A stretch of 64,000 nt of DNA. Source: Lachnospiraceae bacterium (lineage in GTDB: Bacteria > Bacillota > Clostridia > Lachnospirales > Lachnospiraceae). Where the stretch lies: contig CAAGMZ010000014.1 of assembly GCA_900771195.1 (NCBI GenBank), forward strand, positions 1 through 64,000, written 5' to 3'. The notes beneath the pieces were generated by a model, which searched no databases, was not told where the DNA came from, and saw only the letters and a program-made list of their open reading frames with translations. The position numbers and the translations under genes were made by a program. Shown in pieces: positions 35,403 to 43,737 of the stretch (position 1 is the first letter of the stretch; each line of letters opens with the position of its first letter).

Positions 35403-35469
35403 TATGTATGGTTTTGCGCAGGGGAGAGTATTGCATAACATACATTTTCTGCTTTATTATGTCAATGAT

Positions 35470-35500
35470 GTGAATGTTAAATGTGTATTTTGACATTCAC
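35470..35500 (+). repeat. Inverted repeat overlapping the spo0A -35 region
   Basis: GTGAATGT (35470-35477) is the perfect reverse complement of ACATTCAC (35493-35500), with a 15-bp centre. The right arm overlaps the TTGACA at 35490-35495. Its position suits an operator for a dimeric regulator. Confidence 0.6.
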
Positions 35501-35517
35501 TGATGAAAATTTAATAT
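35490..35517 (+). promoter_or_regulatory. Possible sigma-A promoter for spo0A
   Basis: TTGACA at 35490-35495 and TAATAT at 35512-35517 with 16-bp spacing. The start would fall near 35524, at the AGGAGG ribosome site (35523-35528), so the leader would be very short. No convincing sigma-H promoter was found in the 150-bp gap. Confidence 0.45.
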
Positions 35518-35539
35518 TAATAAGGAGGTACAATAGGGG

Positions 35540-36340
35540 ATGGGCAAGCTGACTTGCGCGATTGCTGACGACAATGAGAGGATGTTGCAGCTTTTGGAGG
35601 ATATTCTTAAGACAGACAATGAAATTCAGGTCGTGGGAAAGGCCAAAAACGGCGAGGATATTTTGTCAATTATCAGAAATGATGAGCCGGAGGTGGTGCT
35701 TCTTGACATAATCATGCCGAAGATTGACGGGCTCACCGTCATGGAAAAGGTCAGCAGGGACAACACGATTGTCAAAAAACCTGCATTTATCGTAATTACC
35801 GCCGTCGGTCAGGAGGGGATAACCGAGGATGCATTTAATCTTGGCGCCAATTACTACATAATGAAACCATTTGACAACAATACGCTTCTTAGCCGGATTA
35901 AATACGTCCGAAGTAATATGGGACGACACCCTGCTGCCAATAAGAATGTACGGCAGGGCCGGGAAATCAGAGACGAAGACATAAAACTCAGCCTTGAGTC
36001 GGACATAACCAATATAATTCATGATATAGGTGTTCCGGCACATATCAAAGGCTATCAGTATCTAAGGGATGCCATAATGATGTCCGTTGAGGATGTGGAC
36101 ATGTTAGGCTGTATCACAAAGGTTCTTTATCCTGCAATTGCCAAAAAATACCAGACAACAGCAAGCCGTGTGGAGAGAGCAATCCGACATGCCATTGAGG
36201 TGGCGTGGAGCAGAGGCAGAATCGACACTATAGATGAGCTTTTCGGTTACACGGTAAGCAACGGAAAGGGCAAGCCTACTAATTCAGAGTTTATCGCACT
36301 TATTGCGGATAAGATAAGACTGGAATACAAATTGCGCTAA
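35540..36340 (+). CDS. spo0A: Sporulation master regulator Spo0A
   Basis: Response regulator that commits the cell to sporulation. The 266-residue protein has an N-terminal receiver domain with the acidic pocket ADDN (D10, D11), the phosphorylation site D56 in [11 protein letters not shown], and the conserved T and K of VITAVGQ and IMKPF. The C-terminal DNA-binding domain (about 145-266) contains [15 protein letters not shown], the recognition-helix stretch. D56 is at the same number as in Bacillus. It stands after trmD instead of after spoIVB, its near-universal partner. Confidence 0.97.
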   Translation: MGKLTCAIADDNERMLQLLEDILKTDNEIQVVGKAKNGEDILSIIRNDEPEVVLLDIIMPKIDGLTVMEKVSRDNTIVKKPAFIVITAVGQEGITEDAFNLGANYYIMKPFDNNTLLSRIKYVRSNMGRHPAANKNVRQGREIRDEDIKLSLESDITNIIHDIGVPAHIKGYQYLRDAIMMSVEDVDMLGCITKVLYPAIAKKYQTTASRVERAIRHAIEVAWSRGRIDTIDELFGYTVSNGKGKPTNSEFIALIADKIRLEYKLR

Positions 36341-36356
36341 ATTACCAAAAAAAGTG

Positions 36357-36385
36357 TTTTGCTTTCGGCTTTTATATGCTATAAT
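36357..36385 (+). promoter_or_regulatory. Extended -10 promoter for glgA
   Basis: TATAAT at 36380-36385 is preceded by TG one base away (36377-36378), an extended -10. The -35 (TTTTGC, 36357-36362, spacing 17) is poor. The leader would be about 40 nt. Confidence 0.6.
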
Positions 36386-36431
36386 TAACAAAGAATATGA
36401 CTTAAATAATATATTACCCGGAGGTACTCTA

Positions 36432-37868
36432 ATGAAAAATGTGTTGTTTATAGCATCCGAAGCGGTTCCGTTTATTAAGACCGGAGGGCTGGCAGACGTT
36501 GCAGGTTCACTGCCAAAGTATTTTGATAAGTCAAAGTATGATGTGAGGGTAATGATACCTAATTACAAATGTATCCCGCAGCACTACAAGGAACAGATGA
36601 AATTCATCACCAATTTCTATATGGATCTTTCATGGCGAAGCCAGTACGTAGGTATTCTTGAGATGGAGTATGACGGCATACATTATTATTTCATCGATAA
36701 TGAATTCTATTTTAACGGCTTTAAGCCCTACGGATATATTCATGAGGATATTGAAAAATTTGCATTTTTCAGTAAGGCTGCACTTTCGGCACTGCCTCTG
36801 ATTGGCTTCAGACCTGATATTATCCATTGTCACGACTGGCAGACAGGACTTGTTCCGGTGTATATGAAGGAAAGATTCCAGGGTGGCGATTTCTTCCGCG
36901 GGATGAAGTCGATAATGACAATACATAACCTTAAGTTCCAGGGAATATGGAATATGAAGGCTGTAAAGGATATTACCGGACTTCCGGATTCATTTTTCAC
37001 TTCGGACAAGCTGGAGGCTTTCGGTGATGCCAACTATCTCAAGGGCGGAATTGTGTATGCCGACAAGGTGACCACAGTCAGCAACAGTTATGCCCAGGAA
37101 ATCAAGACTCCTTTTTACGGAGAGAAGCTTGACGGGCTTATGAGAGCCAGAAGCAATGACCTCTGGGGAATTGTAAACGGCATTGACTATGACGAATTCA
37201 ATCCTGAGACGGATAAGAGAATAGTCCAGAATTATAATCAGGTAACATTCCGCAAAGAGAAATCCAAAAATAAAGTGGCTCTTCAGAAAGAGCTCGGACT
37301 TGAAGTAGATCCCAAGAGATTTATGATAGGTATCGTATCAAGGCTTACCGACCAGAAGGGCTTCGACCTGATTGCATATGTTATGGATGAGCTGTGTTCC
37401 AGCGATGTTCAGCTTGTGGTTCTTGGAACAGGCGAGGACCGCTACGAGAATATGTTCAGGCATTTCGACTGGAAGTATGGCAACAGGGTTTCGGCCAATA
37501 TCTATTATTCAGAGGATATGTCACACAAGATATATGCGGCATGTGATGCTTTCCTTATGCCTTCACTTTTTGAGCCGTGCGGTCTCAGCCAGCTCATAAG
37601 TCTCAGATACGGCACAGTGCCTATTGTTAGGGAGACAGGTGGTCTCAAGGATACTGTTGAACCTTACAATGAGTATGAAGACAAGGGAACAGGCTTCTCA
37701 TTTGCCAATTACAATGCCCATGAGATGCTTGGAATCGTCAACTATGCCAAGAATGTATTTTATAACAGGAAAAGAGAATGGAATAAGATAGTTGACAGAG
37801 GCATGACGAGAGATTTCTCATGGAATAACTCGGCGAGAAAGTACGAAGAGCTGTATAATTCACTGTAG
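36432..37868 (+). CDS. glgA: Glycogen synthase (ADP-glucose type)
   Basis: GT5 glycosyltransferase that extends glycogen from ADP-glucose. The ATG at 36432 is chosen over an in-frame GTG at 36354 because GGAGG lies 7 nt upstream and the earlier codons cross the promoter. The 478-residue protein starts MKNVLFIASEAVPFIKTGGLADVAGSLPK, where KTGGLADV is the ADP-glucose-binding loop. It has HCHDWQTGLVPVY, VNGIDYDEFNPETD and the C-terminal nucleotide site MPSLFEPCGLSQLISLRYGT. No other glg genes are in the window. A terminator follows. Confidence 0.96.
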   Translation: MKNVLFIASEAVPFIKTGGLADVAGSLPKYFDKSKYDVRVMIPNYKCIPQHYKEQMKFITNFYMDLSWRSQYVGILEMEYDGIHYYFIDNEFYFNGFKPYGYIHEDIEKFAFFSKAALSALPLIGFRPDIIHCHDWQTGLVPVYMKERFQGGDFFRGMKSIMTIHNLKFQGIWNMKAVKDITGLPDSFFTSDKLEAFGDANYLKGGIVYADKVTTVSNSYAQEIKTPFYGEKLDGLMRARSNDLWGIVNGIDYDEFNPETDKRIVQNYNQVTFRKEKSKNKVALQKELGLEVDPKRFMIGIVSRLTDQKGFDLIAYVMDELCSSDVQLVVLGTGEDRYENMFRHFDWKYGNRVSANIYYSEDMSHKIYAACDAFLMPSLFEPCGLSQLISLRYGTVPIVRETGGLKDTVEPYNEYEDKGTGFSFANYNAHEMLGIVNYAKNVFYNRKREWNKIVDRGMTRDFSWNNSARKYEELYNSL

Positions 37869-37916
37869 AATTAATTTGTTTTATAAATAGGCTGTGACAA
37901 ATCAGTCCTGAATCAG

Positions 37917-37951
37917 AAACTCCGACCGCAATTATAACGACCGGAGTTTTT
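37917..37951 (+). terminator. Intrinsic terminator after glgA
   Basis: AAACTCCG (37917-37924) pairs with CGGAGTTT (37942-37949), followed by TTTTT to 37951. The loop is 17 nt and may hold further short pairs. Confidence 0.82.
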
Positions 37952-38005
37952 GATTTATCTGAACGCCGAAAAGTGTTATTGTGTTTTATGAATCGGGGTG
38001 ATAAT

Positions 38006-38797
38006 TTGCAAAAGATAAATTACTTAACTGTCACATCCAACAGAAAAAAGATTGTGTTGGACATCAGTACGATTCTCTATGTGCTGATTGTGGGAAAAGT
38101 CACTGAAGTGCATGTTGCAGGCGGAAGCGTATATGAGACAAGAGAGATTCTTTCGAAAATTGAGGAAGTGCTTGGCGATGATTTTATAAAGATACACAGG
38201 GGATGCATTGTGTCAGCAAGGGCCATCCATGACATTACCGACAGGGTAAACTTAAGTAACGGAGAGTCTCTTACATACACTGTCCGCAAGAAAAAAGATA
38301 TCATCTCCCAGCTTCATTCAAAGCAAAAGACCATAATAAGCGGATTTGACGGAATGGGTGTACCTGCAACAAAAGAAGAATATTGCCGGTATTATCAGAG
38401 CTATGACCAAATGCCTTTTGCATTCACGGATATTGAGCTGATATTCAATGAGGAAAGACATGCCATGGATTGGATATTCAGGTACGGTAATGAAGCACTG
38501 GCAAAGCTTGAAAAGATGCCATTACAAGACCTTATCGGGAACTCGTTCGGAAGTCTGTTTTCCAATATGGATTCAAAATGGCTCCAGACCTATGAGCGTG
38601 CTGCTCTCTACGGAGAAGTACTTGAGATGATTGATTACAGTCCGGAAATAGATACTTATCTTAAGGTTATATGTTTTCCGACATTCAAGGGTCACTGCGG
38701 GTGCATTCTTTTCAATATTGCGGAAATAGAATTCACCACGAACAGCAGCGACGCTGCAAGAGCACTGCTGATGTATTTTGGAAAACAGATGAAATGA
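38006..38797 (+). CDS. LytTR-family transcriptional regulator with C-terminal sensor-like domain
   Basis: The product has a LytTR DNA-binding domain at the N-terminus (about residues 1-100), with DFIKIHRGCIVSARAI and a preceding ILYVLIVGKVTEVH strand, in place of the usual C-terminal position behind a receiver. The remaining 160 residues look PAS-like: FNEERHAMDWIFRYGNEALAKLE and DLIGNSFGSLFSNMDSKW are typical of a PAS fold, with an EVLEMIDYSPEIDTYLKVICFP end. The TTG at 38006 has GGGGTG 5 nt upstream; ATG at 37988 and GTG at 37973 are alternatives. The gene stands alone between a terminator and a paired direct repeat. Confidence 0.8.
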   Translation: MQKINYLTVTSNRKKIVLDISTILYVLIVGKVTEVHVAGGSVYETREILSKIEEVLGDDFIKIHRGCIVSARAIHDITDRVNLSNGESLTYTVRKKKDIISQLHSKQKTIISGFDGMGVPATKEEYCRYYQSYDQMPFAFTDIELIFNEERHAMDWIFRYGNEALAKLEKMPLQDLIGNSFGSLFSNMDSKWLQTYERAALYGEVLEMIDYSPEIDTYLKVICFPTFKGHCGCILFNIAEIEFTTNSSDAARALLMYFGKQMK

Positions 38798-38808
38798 GCT
38801 TTTTCTTG

Positions 38809-38839
38809 TGTCGTTTTATCCTCCTAAAATGTCGTTTTA
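38809..38839 (+). promoter_or_regulatory. Direct repeat, candidate LytTR-type binding site
   Basis: TGTCGTTTTA occurs at 38809-38818 and again at 38830-38839, exactly 21 bp apart, two helical turns. The second copy ends 11 bp before the -35 of the next promoter. The period and the CGTT core fit LytTR-type sites (AgrA and relatives); the flanking bases do not match the published AgrA consensus. It begins 11 bp after the stop of the LytTR gene. Confidence 0.65.
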
Positions 38840-38850
38840 CCGCAATTATA

Positions 38851-38879
38851 CAGACAAATATCCCATGGTATTGTATAAT
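38851..38879 (+). promoter_or_regulatory. Promoter for the GLUG surface protein
   Basis: TATAAT at 38874-38879 is perfect, with CAGACA at 38851-38856 (17-bp spacing) as a weak -35. A good -10 with a poor -35 just below a repeat is what an activated promoter looks like. Confidence 0.62.
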
Positions 38880-38947
38880 CAAAGAACAGAACACGGCATG
38901 TTTTCAGAAATTTTAAGACAGATGCATGATACAAGGAGGAGACAAAT

Positions 38948-41900
38948 ATGACAAGAAAACTAAAGAGACCGATAGCTTTTTTGATGTCATTAGCCATGGT
39001 TATGGCCATGCTGTTAAACTTCCCGGCAGGAGTACTGGGAAGTGACGGAAATGTGACATTTACGGCACTTGACGGTACAACGGGAACTCAGGCGTACAGT
39101 GATGACGAAGACTACCCAATGCTTATTGACGGGAAATATTCCGGCGAGTCAGAAGAGGATTATTCAAAATGGTGTGTAGGAGACTTTAATTCCTCAACAG
39201 GAGCTTATATAGTTTTCAAAGCTTCAGCAGCAGTAAAGGTCAACGGCTACACAATTGTCACAGGAAATGACAATGCTGAAAACGCAGGCAGAAACCCTAA
39301 GGACTGGACGCTTTATGGCTGTAATGATTATTCTGAAGAAAGTAAAACAGGAACATGGGAAGTAATTCACAGCGTTACGGGTGATACCAAATTAGAAGAT
39401 AAAAACTATACAGGATATGATTATAGTTTTACGGAGACAACGAAATCATATCAGTATTTTAAACTGCATGTTTCGAAAATATCATCCACTGGCGATAACT
39501 GCATGCAGATGAGTGAATTTATACTGTCCTACAGTACATGCGAACATGTATTGACCAAAACCGGCGAGGCTGAACCTGACTGTATCAATGGCGGATATGA
39601 TAAATACAATTGTTCCAAGTGTGGTTCAACAATATTAAAGCCTAACGGCAAAGAGGCTTTAGGCCATGATTTTGTGGAGCATTTCTGCACACGCTGCCAT
39701 GAACCTGAGCCGGCAGACTGTGACGAGAACGGAATATATCAGATTTCCGACAGAAGAGAGCTTGAATGGTTCGCATATTATGTCAATAAAGGCAACACTG
39801 ACATCGATGCCGTTCTTACAGCTGATATCAGGATGAACGGGGACAAAAAAGTCCTTAAAGATGACGGCACACTTAACACCGAAGCAGCATTAGAAAGCTT
39901 CACACCTGTTGGAAGTGAGGCAAAACCCTATACCGGCAAATTTGACGGACAGGGGCATGTGATAAGCGGTCTTTATTTGGATGATTACTCTGAGAATCAA
40001 TATAACGGCTATGCCGGCTTGTTTCTGGTTTTGGAAGAAGGCGGTGAGATATCCAATGTGGGTATCGAGGATTCATATTTCAAAAGCAGTAATACAGCCG
40101 GTGGCATATGTGCCATAAATGATGAAGGGACAATCACAAACTGTTATAATGAAGGTACAATTGATGGAGTCTATGGCTGCGGAGGCGTATGCGGATATAA
40201 TGATGGTATAATTGCTAACTGTTACAATGAAGGCAGGATTGAAGAGTACCAGTACAGTGGCGGTGTCTGCGGATATAATGATTATGATGTTGTCAACTGT
40301 TATAATAACGTGACTGAATGCAAAATATCAGCTGTGGGAGAAAATTCAGCGGCTGATGCTTTGAATATGACCGGAACGCAGTTTGAGAACGGAGAGGTGG
40401 CATACCTTCTGTCTCAGGGGTGTAAAATCTATACAGGCAGCGACGAAGTTATTAGTGTAGATGGCTCTATTTGGGGGCAGGAAATAGGAAAGGATAAGCA
40501 TCCGGTATTTAACGGACCGAAGGTCTATGCTACCAAAGGCTGTGTTACCTACAATAATGATGGTGATGAAACAGAGAAAGAGCATAATGTTGCCGAAGGA
40601 AAATGCAAGGATTGCGGAACATACATGATTTCCAACGAAGAACAGCTTAAAGCATTTGCAGCGGCTGTAAATAATGGTGAGACAACATTAAATGCTTTAC
40701 TGACAGCGGACGTCACTTTGTCCAATGGAGGGAGTGATACATGGAGTCCCATAGGAAACAGTGAGAAGAAACCATATAATGGTACATTTGACGGACAGGG
40801 ACATATAATCAGCGGATTGATTAGTACTGCCGGCGGTCTCTTCGGATATGTGGGAACTAAAGGGACGATATGCAGTCTGGGAGTGAAGTCCGGTATCAGC
40901 GGAAGCAATCTGGCATATGGAATATGTTTAATTAACGGTGGACGTATACTTAACTGTTACGCTACGGGTACTCTTGACAGTGTAAGGTATGTTGGAGGTA
41001 TATGTATTTGTAATGCCGGTATAATCGCTAATTGTTACGGCAGTGTAGCAGTAAATGGCAGCAATGAAAGCAGCGGAATATGCTTACTTAATGTTGGCAT
41101 AATATCCAACAGCTATTATGACAATGTTGTCTGCACCTCACCTGCAATATGGTATAATCGCGGAATAACAGTAGCAGTCAGAGGAAAGAGCACAGAACAG
41201 TTTATGAGCGGGGAGGTAGCATACCTTCTTTCACAGGGCTGCGAAACAGTTGAAAACACGTATGACATCACCACTGTATTTTGTGACGGCTCTGCCTGGG
41301 GACAGGAAATCGGAAAGGATGATTATCCTGTACTAAACGGCAAAAAGGTATTTGTGACAAAGGGCTGTGCCGTATATACCAATGAGGAGAATCCGGGTAC
41401 AGAAGAACATGATACAGACGATGACGGGGTATGCACAAAATGCGGTAAGTATATAATATCCACTGAAGACCAGCTTTATGCTTTTGCAGAGAAGGTTAAT
41501 GACGGTGATATCACATTAGATGCGGTTCTTGATAATGATATTAAAGTCACCAAAGATAGCTGGACACCAATAGGTACAGATGATTGCGGCTACAACGGAG
41601 TATTTGACGGACAGGGACATATAATCAGCGGACTGAAGGCTGCGGATACAGATGCAGAATTCGGAGGCTTATTCGGATTGGTTAAAAAAGAAGGCAATAT
41701 ATGCAATGTGGGGGTTGAGGATTCTGTTTTTGCAGGAGAATATAGCGGAAGTATATGCGGAGTAAATTTAGGTACAATCAATAACTGTTACGGTACCGGT
41801 GAAGTCAGCGGAGATTGTGCCGGCGGCATATGCGGACTGTCTTATTCGGGTGCAATCAATAACTGTTACAGTACCGGTGAAGTCAGCGGAGATTATGCCG

Positions 41901-43222
41901 GCGGCATATGTGCAGTAAATGAATATAATATGATTATTAATTGCTACAGTGCCGGAGAGGTGAGTGGTGAAACAACCGGCGGTATATGCGGGGAAAATGA
42001 AGGCTATATTATAACCATTTCAAACTGCTTCTATAACAGCGATATTTATTCGACAGACAACGGGTATGGCACAGGTCTTACCACTCTTCAGATGACATCG
42101 GCAGATGCTCTTGAGACGATGGGCTTTGGCTCTGCCTGGAGCAAAACTGCGGCAGATACAGTGAATAAGAAGGCATTTTATCCCGACCTTGCAGTGTTTG
42201 AGAATGATTCTCCGTCAGTCGCTTATTCGGCAGAACTTGTTCTTAAAAGCACAGATGCAGCACCTGTTTACGGGGATGAACTGAACTTTACAATTGATGC
42301 AAAGGTGAAATTTGGCGATGCAGAAGAATTTACATCATTAACAGGCGGTTGTGCCGCTTCGGATTTTGAAATTTATCTTGGAAATAAGAAGGTAGGAACC
42401 GTCAAAGCGGACAATGGAAAATTAACTGCATCAGTCAGTGGAGACGTGGACGCCGGAACAAATACTTTCACATTGAAGTATACCGGCTCAAAGTATGATT
42501 TTTTCGCCGGAATTAATGGAATTGCAACAGTAACAGTTGCTGATAACCGGCAGCCTTATATCAAAGGCGATGATGGCAAAATGGGCTGGGATGTAATCTC
42601 CGATGAAATAAAAAATGCGAAAGACGGAGATACGGTTACCGTGGAAATGAACGGAGCAACAGTGGTGCCCGGAAATATTTTTGATGACATTAAGGGCAGG
42701 AACGTGACCGCAGTATTCGATATGGGAGATGGAATCACATGGACTGTTAAAGGTAAGAGCGTTACTGCAGATAATGTGAAAGACATTGATTTTTCAGTAA
42801 AAACAGGAGTTAAGACAATTCCGGTGGATGTTGTCAACAATGTAACGGGAGAGCGCACTAATCTGCAGATAAGCCTCGGATATGAAGGCAAATTTGGATT
42901 TGAGGCTGTTCTTTCAATCAACCTTGATAAGAAAAATGTAGGTCTTTTCGCAAATCTTTTCTACTACAACACATCAAACGGAAAGCTGGAATTCATCTGT
43001 GCGGATAAGATAGCTGATGACGGAACGGCAGAGCTTACATTTACCCATGCTTCCGACTATGTCATAGTTCTGGATACCAAGGCCATGAATGGCAATGGTG
43101 AACATGAAACGGCAGGCGCCGATACAGGTGATGAAGCACCGCTTTGGATTGCTTTGGTGGGCAGTGCCGGACTGGCAGCACTATGTGTAAGAAGAAAGAA
43201 ATATATATGTGATGTAAAATAA
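38948..43222 (+). CDS. Large secreted or wall-linked GLUG-motif surface protein
   Basis: A 1424-residue exported protein. A signal peptide (about residues 1-31) leads to a discoidin-like region (about 40-195, with YFKLHVSKISSTGDNCMQMSEF). A Cys-rich segment (198-252) with CSKCG and CTRCHE follows. Three homologous modules start at about residues 259, 545 and 830, each with a DQLxAFxxxVNNG-type opening, FDGQGHxISGL and GLUG-type repeats such as NCYSTGEVSG, and the first two close with WGQEIGKDxxPVxNGxKVxxTKGC. A beta-rich C-terminal region ends in TGDEAPLWIALVGSAGLAAL and RRKK, a membrane anchor like a sorting signal but without LPXTG. Probably an adhesin. Third-module repeats are nearly identical at the DNA level. 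Confidence 0.88.
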   Translation: MTRKLKRPIAFLMSLAMVMAMLLNFPAGVLGSDGNVTFTALDGTTGTQAYSDDEDYPMLIDGKYSGESEEDYSKWCVGDFNSSTGAYIVFKASAAVKVNGYTIVTGNDNAENAGRNPKDWTLYGCNDYSEESKTGTWEVIHSVTGDTKLEDKNYTGYDYSFTETTKSYQYFKLHVSKISSTGDNCMQMSEFILSYSTCEHVLTKTGEAEPDCINGGYDKYNCSKCGSTILKPNGKEALGHDFVEHFCTRCHEPEPADCDENGIYQISDRRELEWFAYYVNKGNTDIDAVLTADIRMNGDKKVLKDDGTLNTEAALESFTPVGSEAKPYTGKFDGQGHVISGLYLDDYSENQYNGYAGLFLVLEEGGEISNVGIEDSYFKSSNTAGGICAINDEGTITNCYNEGTIDGVYGCGGVCGYNDGIIANCYNEGRIEEYQYSGGVCGYNDYDVVNCYNNVTECKISAVGENSAADALNMTGTQFENGEVAYLLSQGCKIYTGSDEVISVDGSIWGQEIGKDKHPVFNGPKVYATKGCVTYNNDGDETEKEHNVAEGKCKDCGTYMISNEEQLKAFAAAVNNGETTLNALLTADVTLSNGGSDTWSPIGNSEKKPYNGTFDGQGHIISGLISTAGGLFGYVGTKGTICSLGVKSGISGSNLAYGICLINGGRILNCYATGTLDSVRYVGGICICNAGIIANCYGSVAVNGSNESSGICLLNVGIISNSYYDNVVCTSPAIWYNRGITVAVRGKSTEQFMSGEVAYLLSQGCETVENTYDITTVFCDGSAWGQEIGKDDYPVLNGKKVFVTKGCAVYTNEENPGTEEHDTDDDGVCTKCGKYIISTEDQLYAFAEKVNDGDITLDAVLDNDIKVTKDSWTPIGTDDCGYNGVFDGQGHIISGLKAADTDAEFGGLFGLVKKEGNICNVGVEDSVFAGEYSGSICGVNLGTINNCYGTGEVSGDCAGGICGLSYSGAINNCYSTGEVSGDYAGGICAVNEYNMIINCYSAGEVSGETTGGICGENEGYIITISNCFYNSDIYSTDNGYGTGLTTLQMTSADALETMGFGSAWSKTAADTVNKKAFYPDLAVFENDSPSVAYSAELVLKSTDAAPVYGDELNFTIDAKVKFGDAEEFTSLTGGCAASDFEIYLGNKKVGTVKADNGKLTASVSGDVDAGTNTFTLKYTGSKYDFFAGINGIATVTVADNRQPYIKGDDGKMGWDVISDEIKNAKDGDTVTVEMNGATVVPGNIFDDIKGRNVTAVFDMGDGITWTVKGKSVTADNVKDIDFSVKTGVKTIPVDVVNNVTGERTNLQISLGYEGKFGFEAVLSINLDKKNVGLFANLFYYNTSNGKLEFICADKIADDGTAELTFTHASDYVIVLDTKAMNGNGEHETAGADTGDEAPLWIALVGSAGLAALCVRRKKYICDVK
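41775..41930 (+). repeat. 78-bp tandem repeat inside the GLUG gene
   Basis: Two 78-bp (26-codon) units beginning at 41775 and 41853 share long identical stretches (ACCGGTGAAGTCAGCGGAGA in both), encoding two GLUG-type repeats (NCYGTGEVSG and NCYSTGEVSG). The near-identity suggests a recent in-frame duplication. Confidence 0.8.
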
Positions 43223-43232
43223 TTATATGAAT

Positions 43233-43267
43233 TCGGGCGCTTTCGTCAGATGAACGGGAGCGCCCGA
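43233..43267. terminator. Terminator between convergent GLUG and Dabb genes
   Basis: TCGGGCGCT (43233-43241) pairs with AGCGCCCGA (43259-43267). No long T-run follows on either strand, but the 9-bp GC-rich stem sits exactly between two convergent stops. Confidence 0.65.
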
Positions 43268-43276
43268 TAAATAATA

Positions 43277-43570
43277 TTACAGTCTGTAATCAAATGATAC
43301 TCTGTTAACTACATGTGGATTGTATTTTGCGCCCATCCTCACATGCTCGGGATGGCTGAGATATTGAGTGAGAACGCTTTCATCCTCAAGGACCATCTCA
43401 ATCATAAGCTCCATATTGGCGGGACGGTCAACACAGTTTCTGTGAATCGACACTTCTTTGATTCCGTCAAAGGCATCTTCAATGATATTGAATGCCTTTA
43501 TATATTCATCATAGTTTTCATCTGTGAAAAAGCCCTTCTCAAAGGTAAATATAACAAAATGCTTTAACAT
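43277..43570 (-). CDS. Dabb (stress-responsive A/B barrel) domain protein
   Basis: A 97-residue protein beginning MLKHFVIFTFEKGF, ending VVNRVSFDYRL. The alternation of MLKHFVIF, VSIHRNCVDRPANMELMIEMVLED and the HPEHV segment is that of dimeric alpha-beta barrel Dabb proteins. The start at 43570 is preferred over one at 43663 because AAAGGAGGT precedes it and the longer version would run through the promoter. It is a lone minus-strand gene between two plus-strand surface genes. Family members are diverse (plant stress proteins to bacterial small enzymes); no function can be assigned. Confidence 0.88.
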   Translation of the reverse strand: MLKHFVIFTFEKGFFTDENYDEYIKAFNIIEDAFDGIKEVSIHRNCVDRPANMELMIEMVLEDESVLTQYLSHPEHVRMGAKYNPHVVNRVSFDYRL

Positions 43571-43603
43571 TACACGACCTCCTTTGGTGGTTTGTACAGT
43601 ACA

Positions 43604-43632
43604 ATTATAACTTTTTTGACATAGGATTTCAA
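43604..43632 (-). promoter_or_regulatory. Promoter for the Dabb gene
   Basis: Read on the minus strand, TTGAAA (43632-43627) and TATAAT (43609-43604) are 17 bp apart, with the gene start at 43570. Confidence 0.72.
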
Positions 43633-43666
43633 CTGCATGAGCTGCAGGAAGAAAGAGCAGCATTCA

Positions 43667-43695
43667 TTGACAGAGACAGACATTTATGCGATAAT
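43667..43695 (+). promoter_or_regulatory. Promoter for the O-antigen-ligase-type gene
   Basis: TTGACA at 43667-43672 and GATAAT at 43690-43695 with 17-bp spacing, 42 bp before the ATG. It is divergent from the Dabb promoter with 34 bp between the -35 boxes. Confidence 0.72.
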
Positions 43696-43737
43696 GATTT
43701 GGAATATGATGTTTTCTAAATTATATACAAGAGGGAT

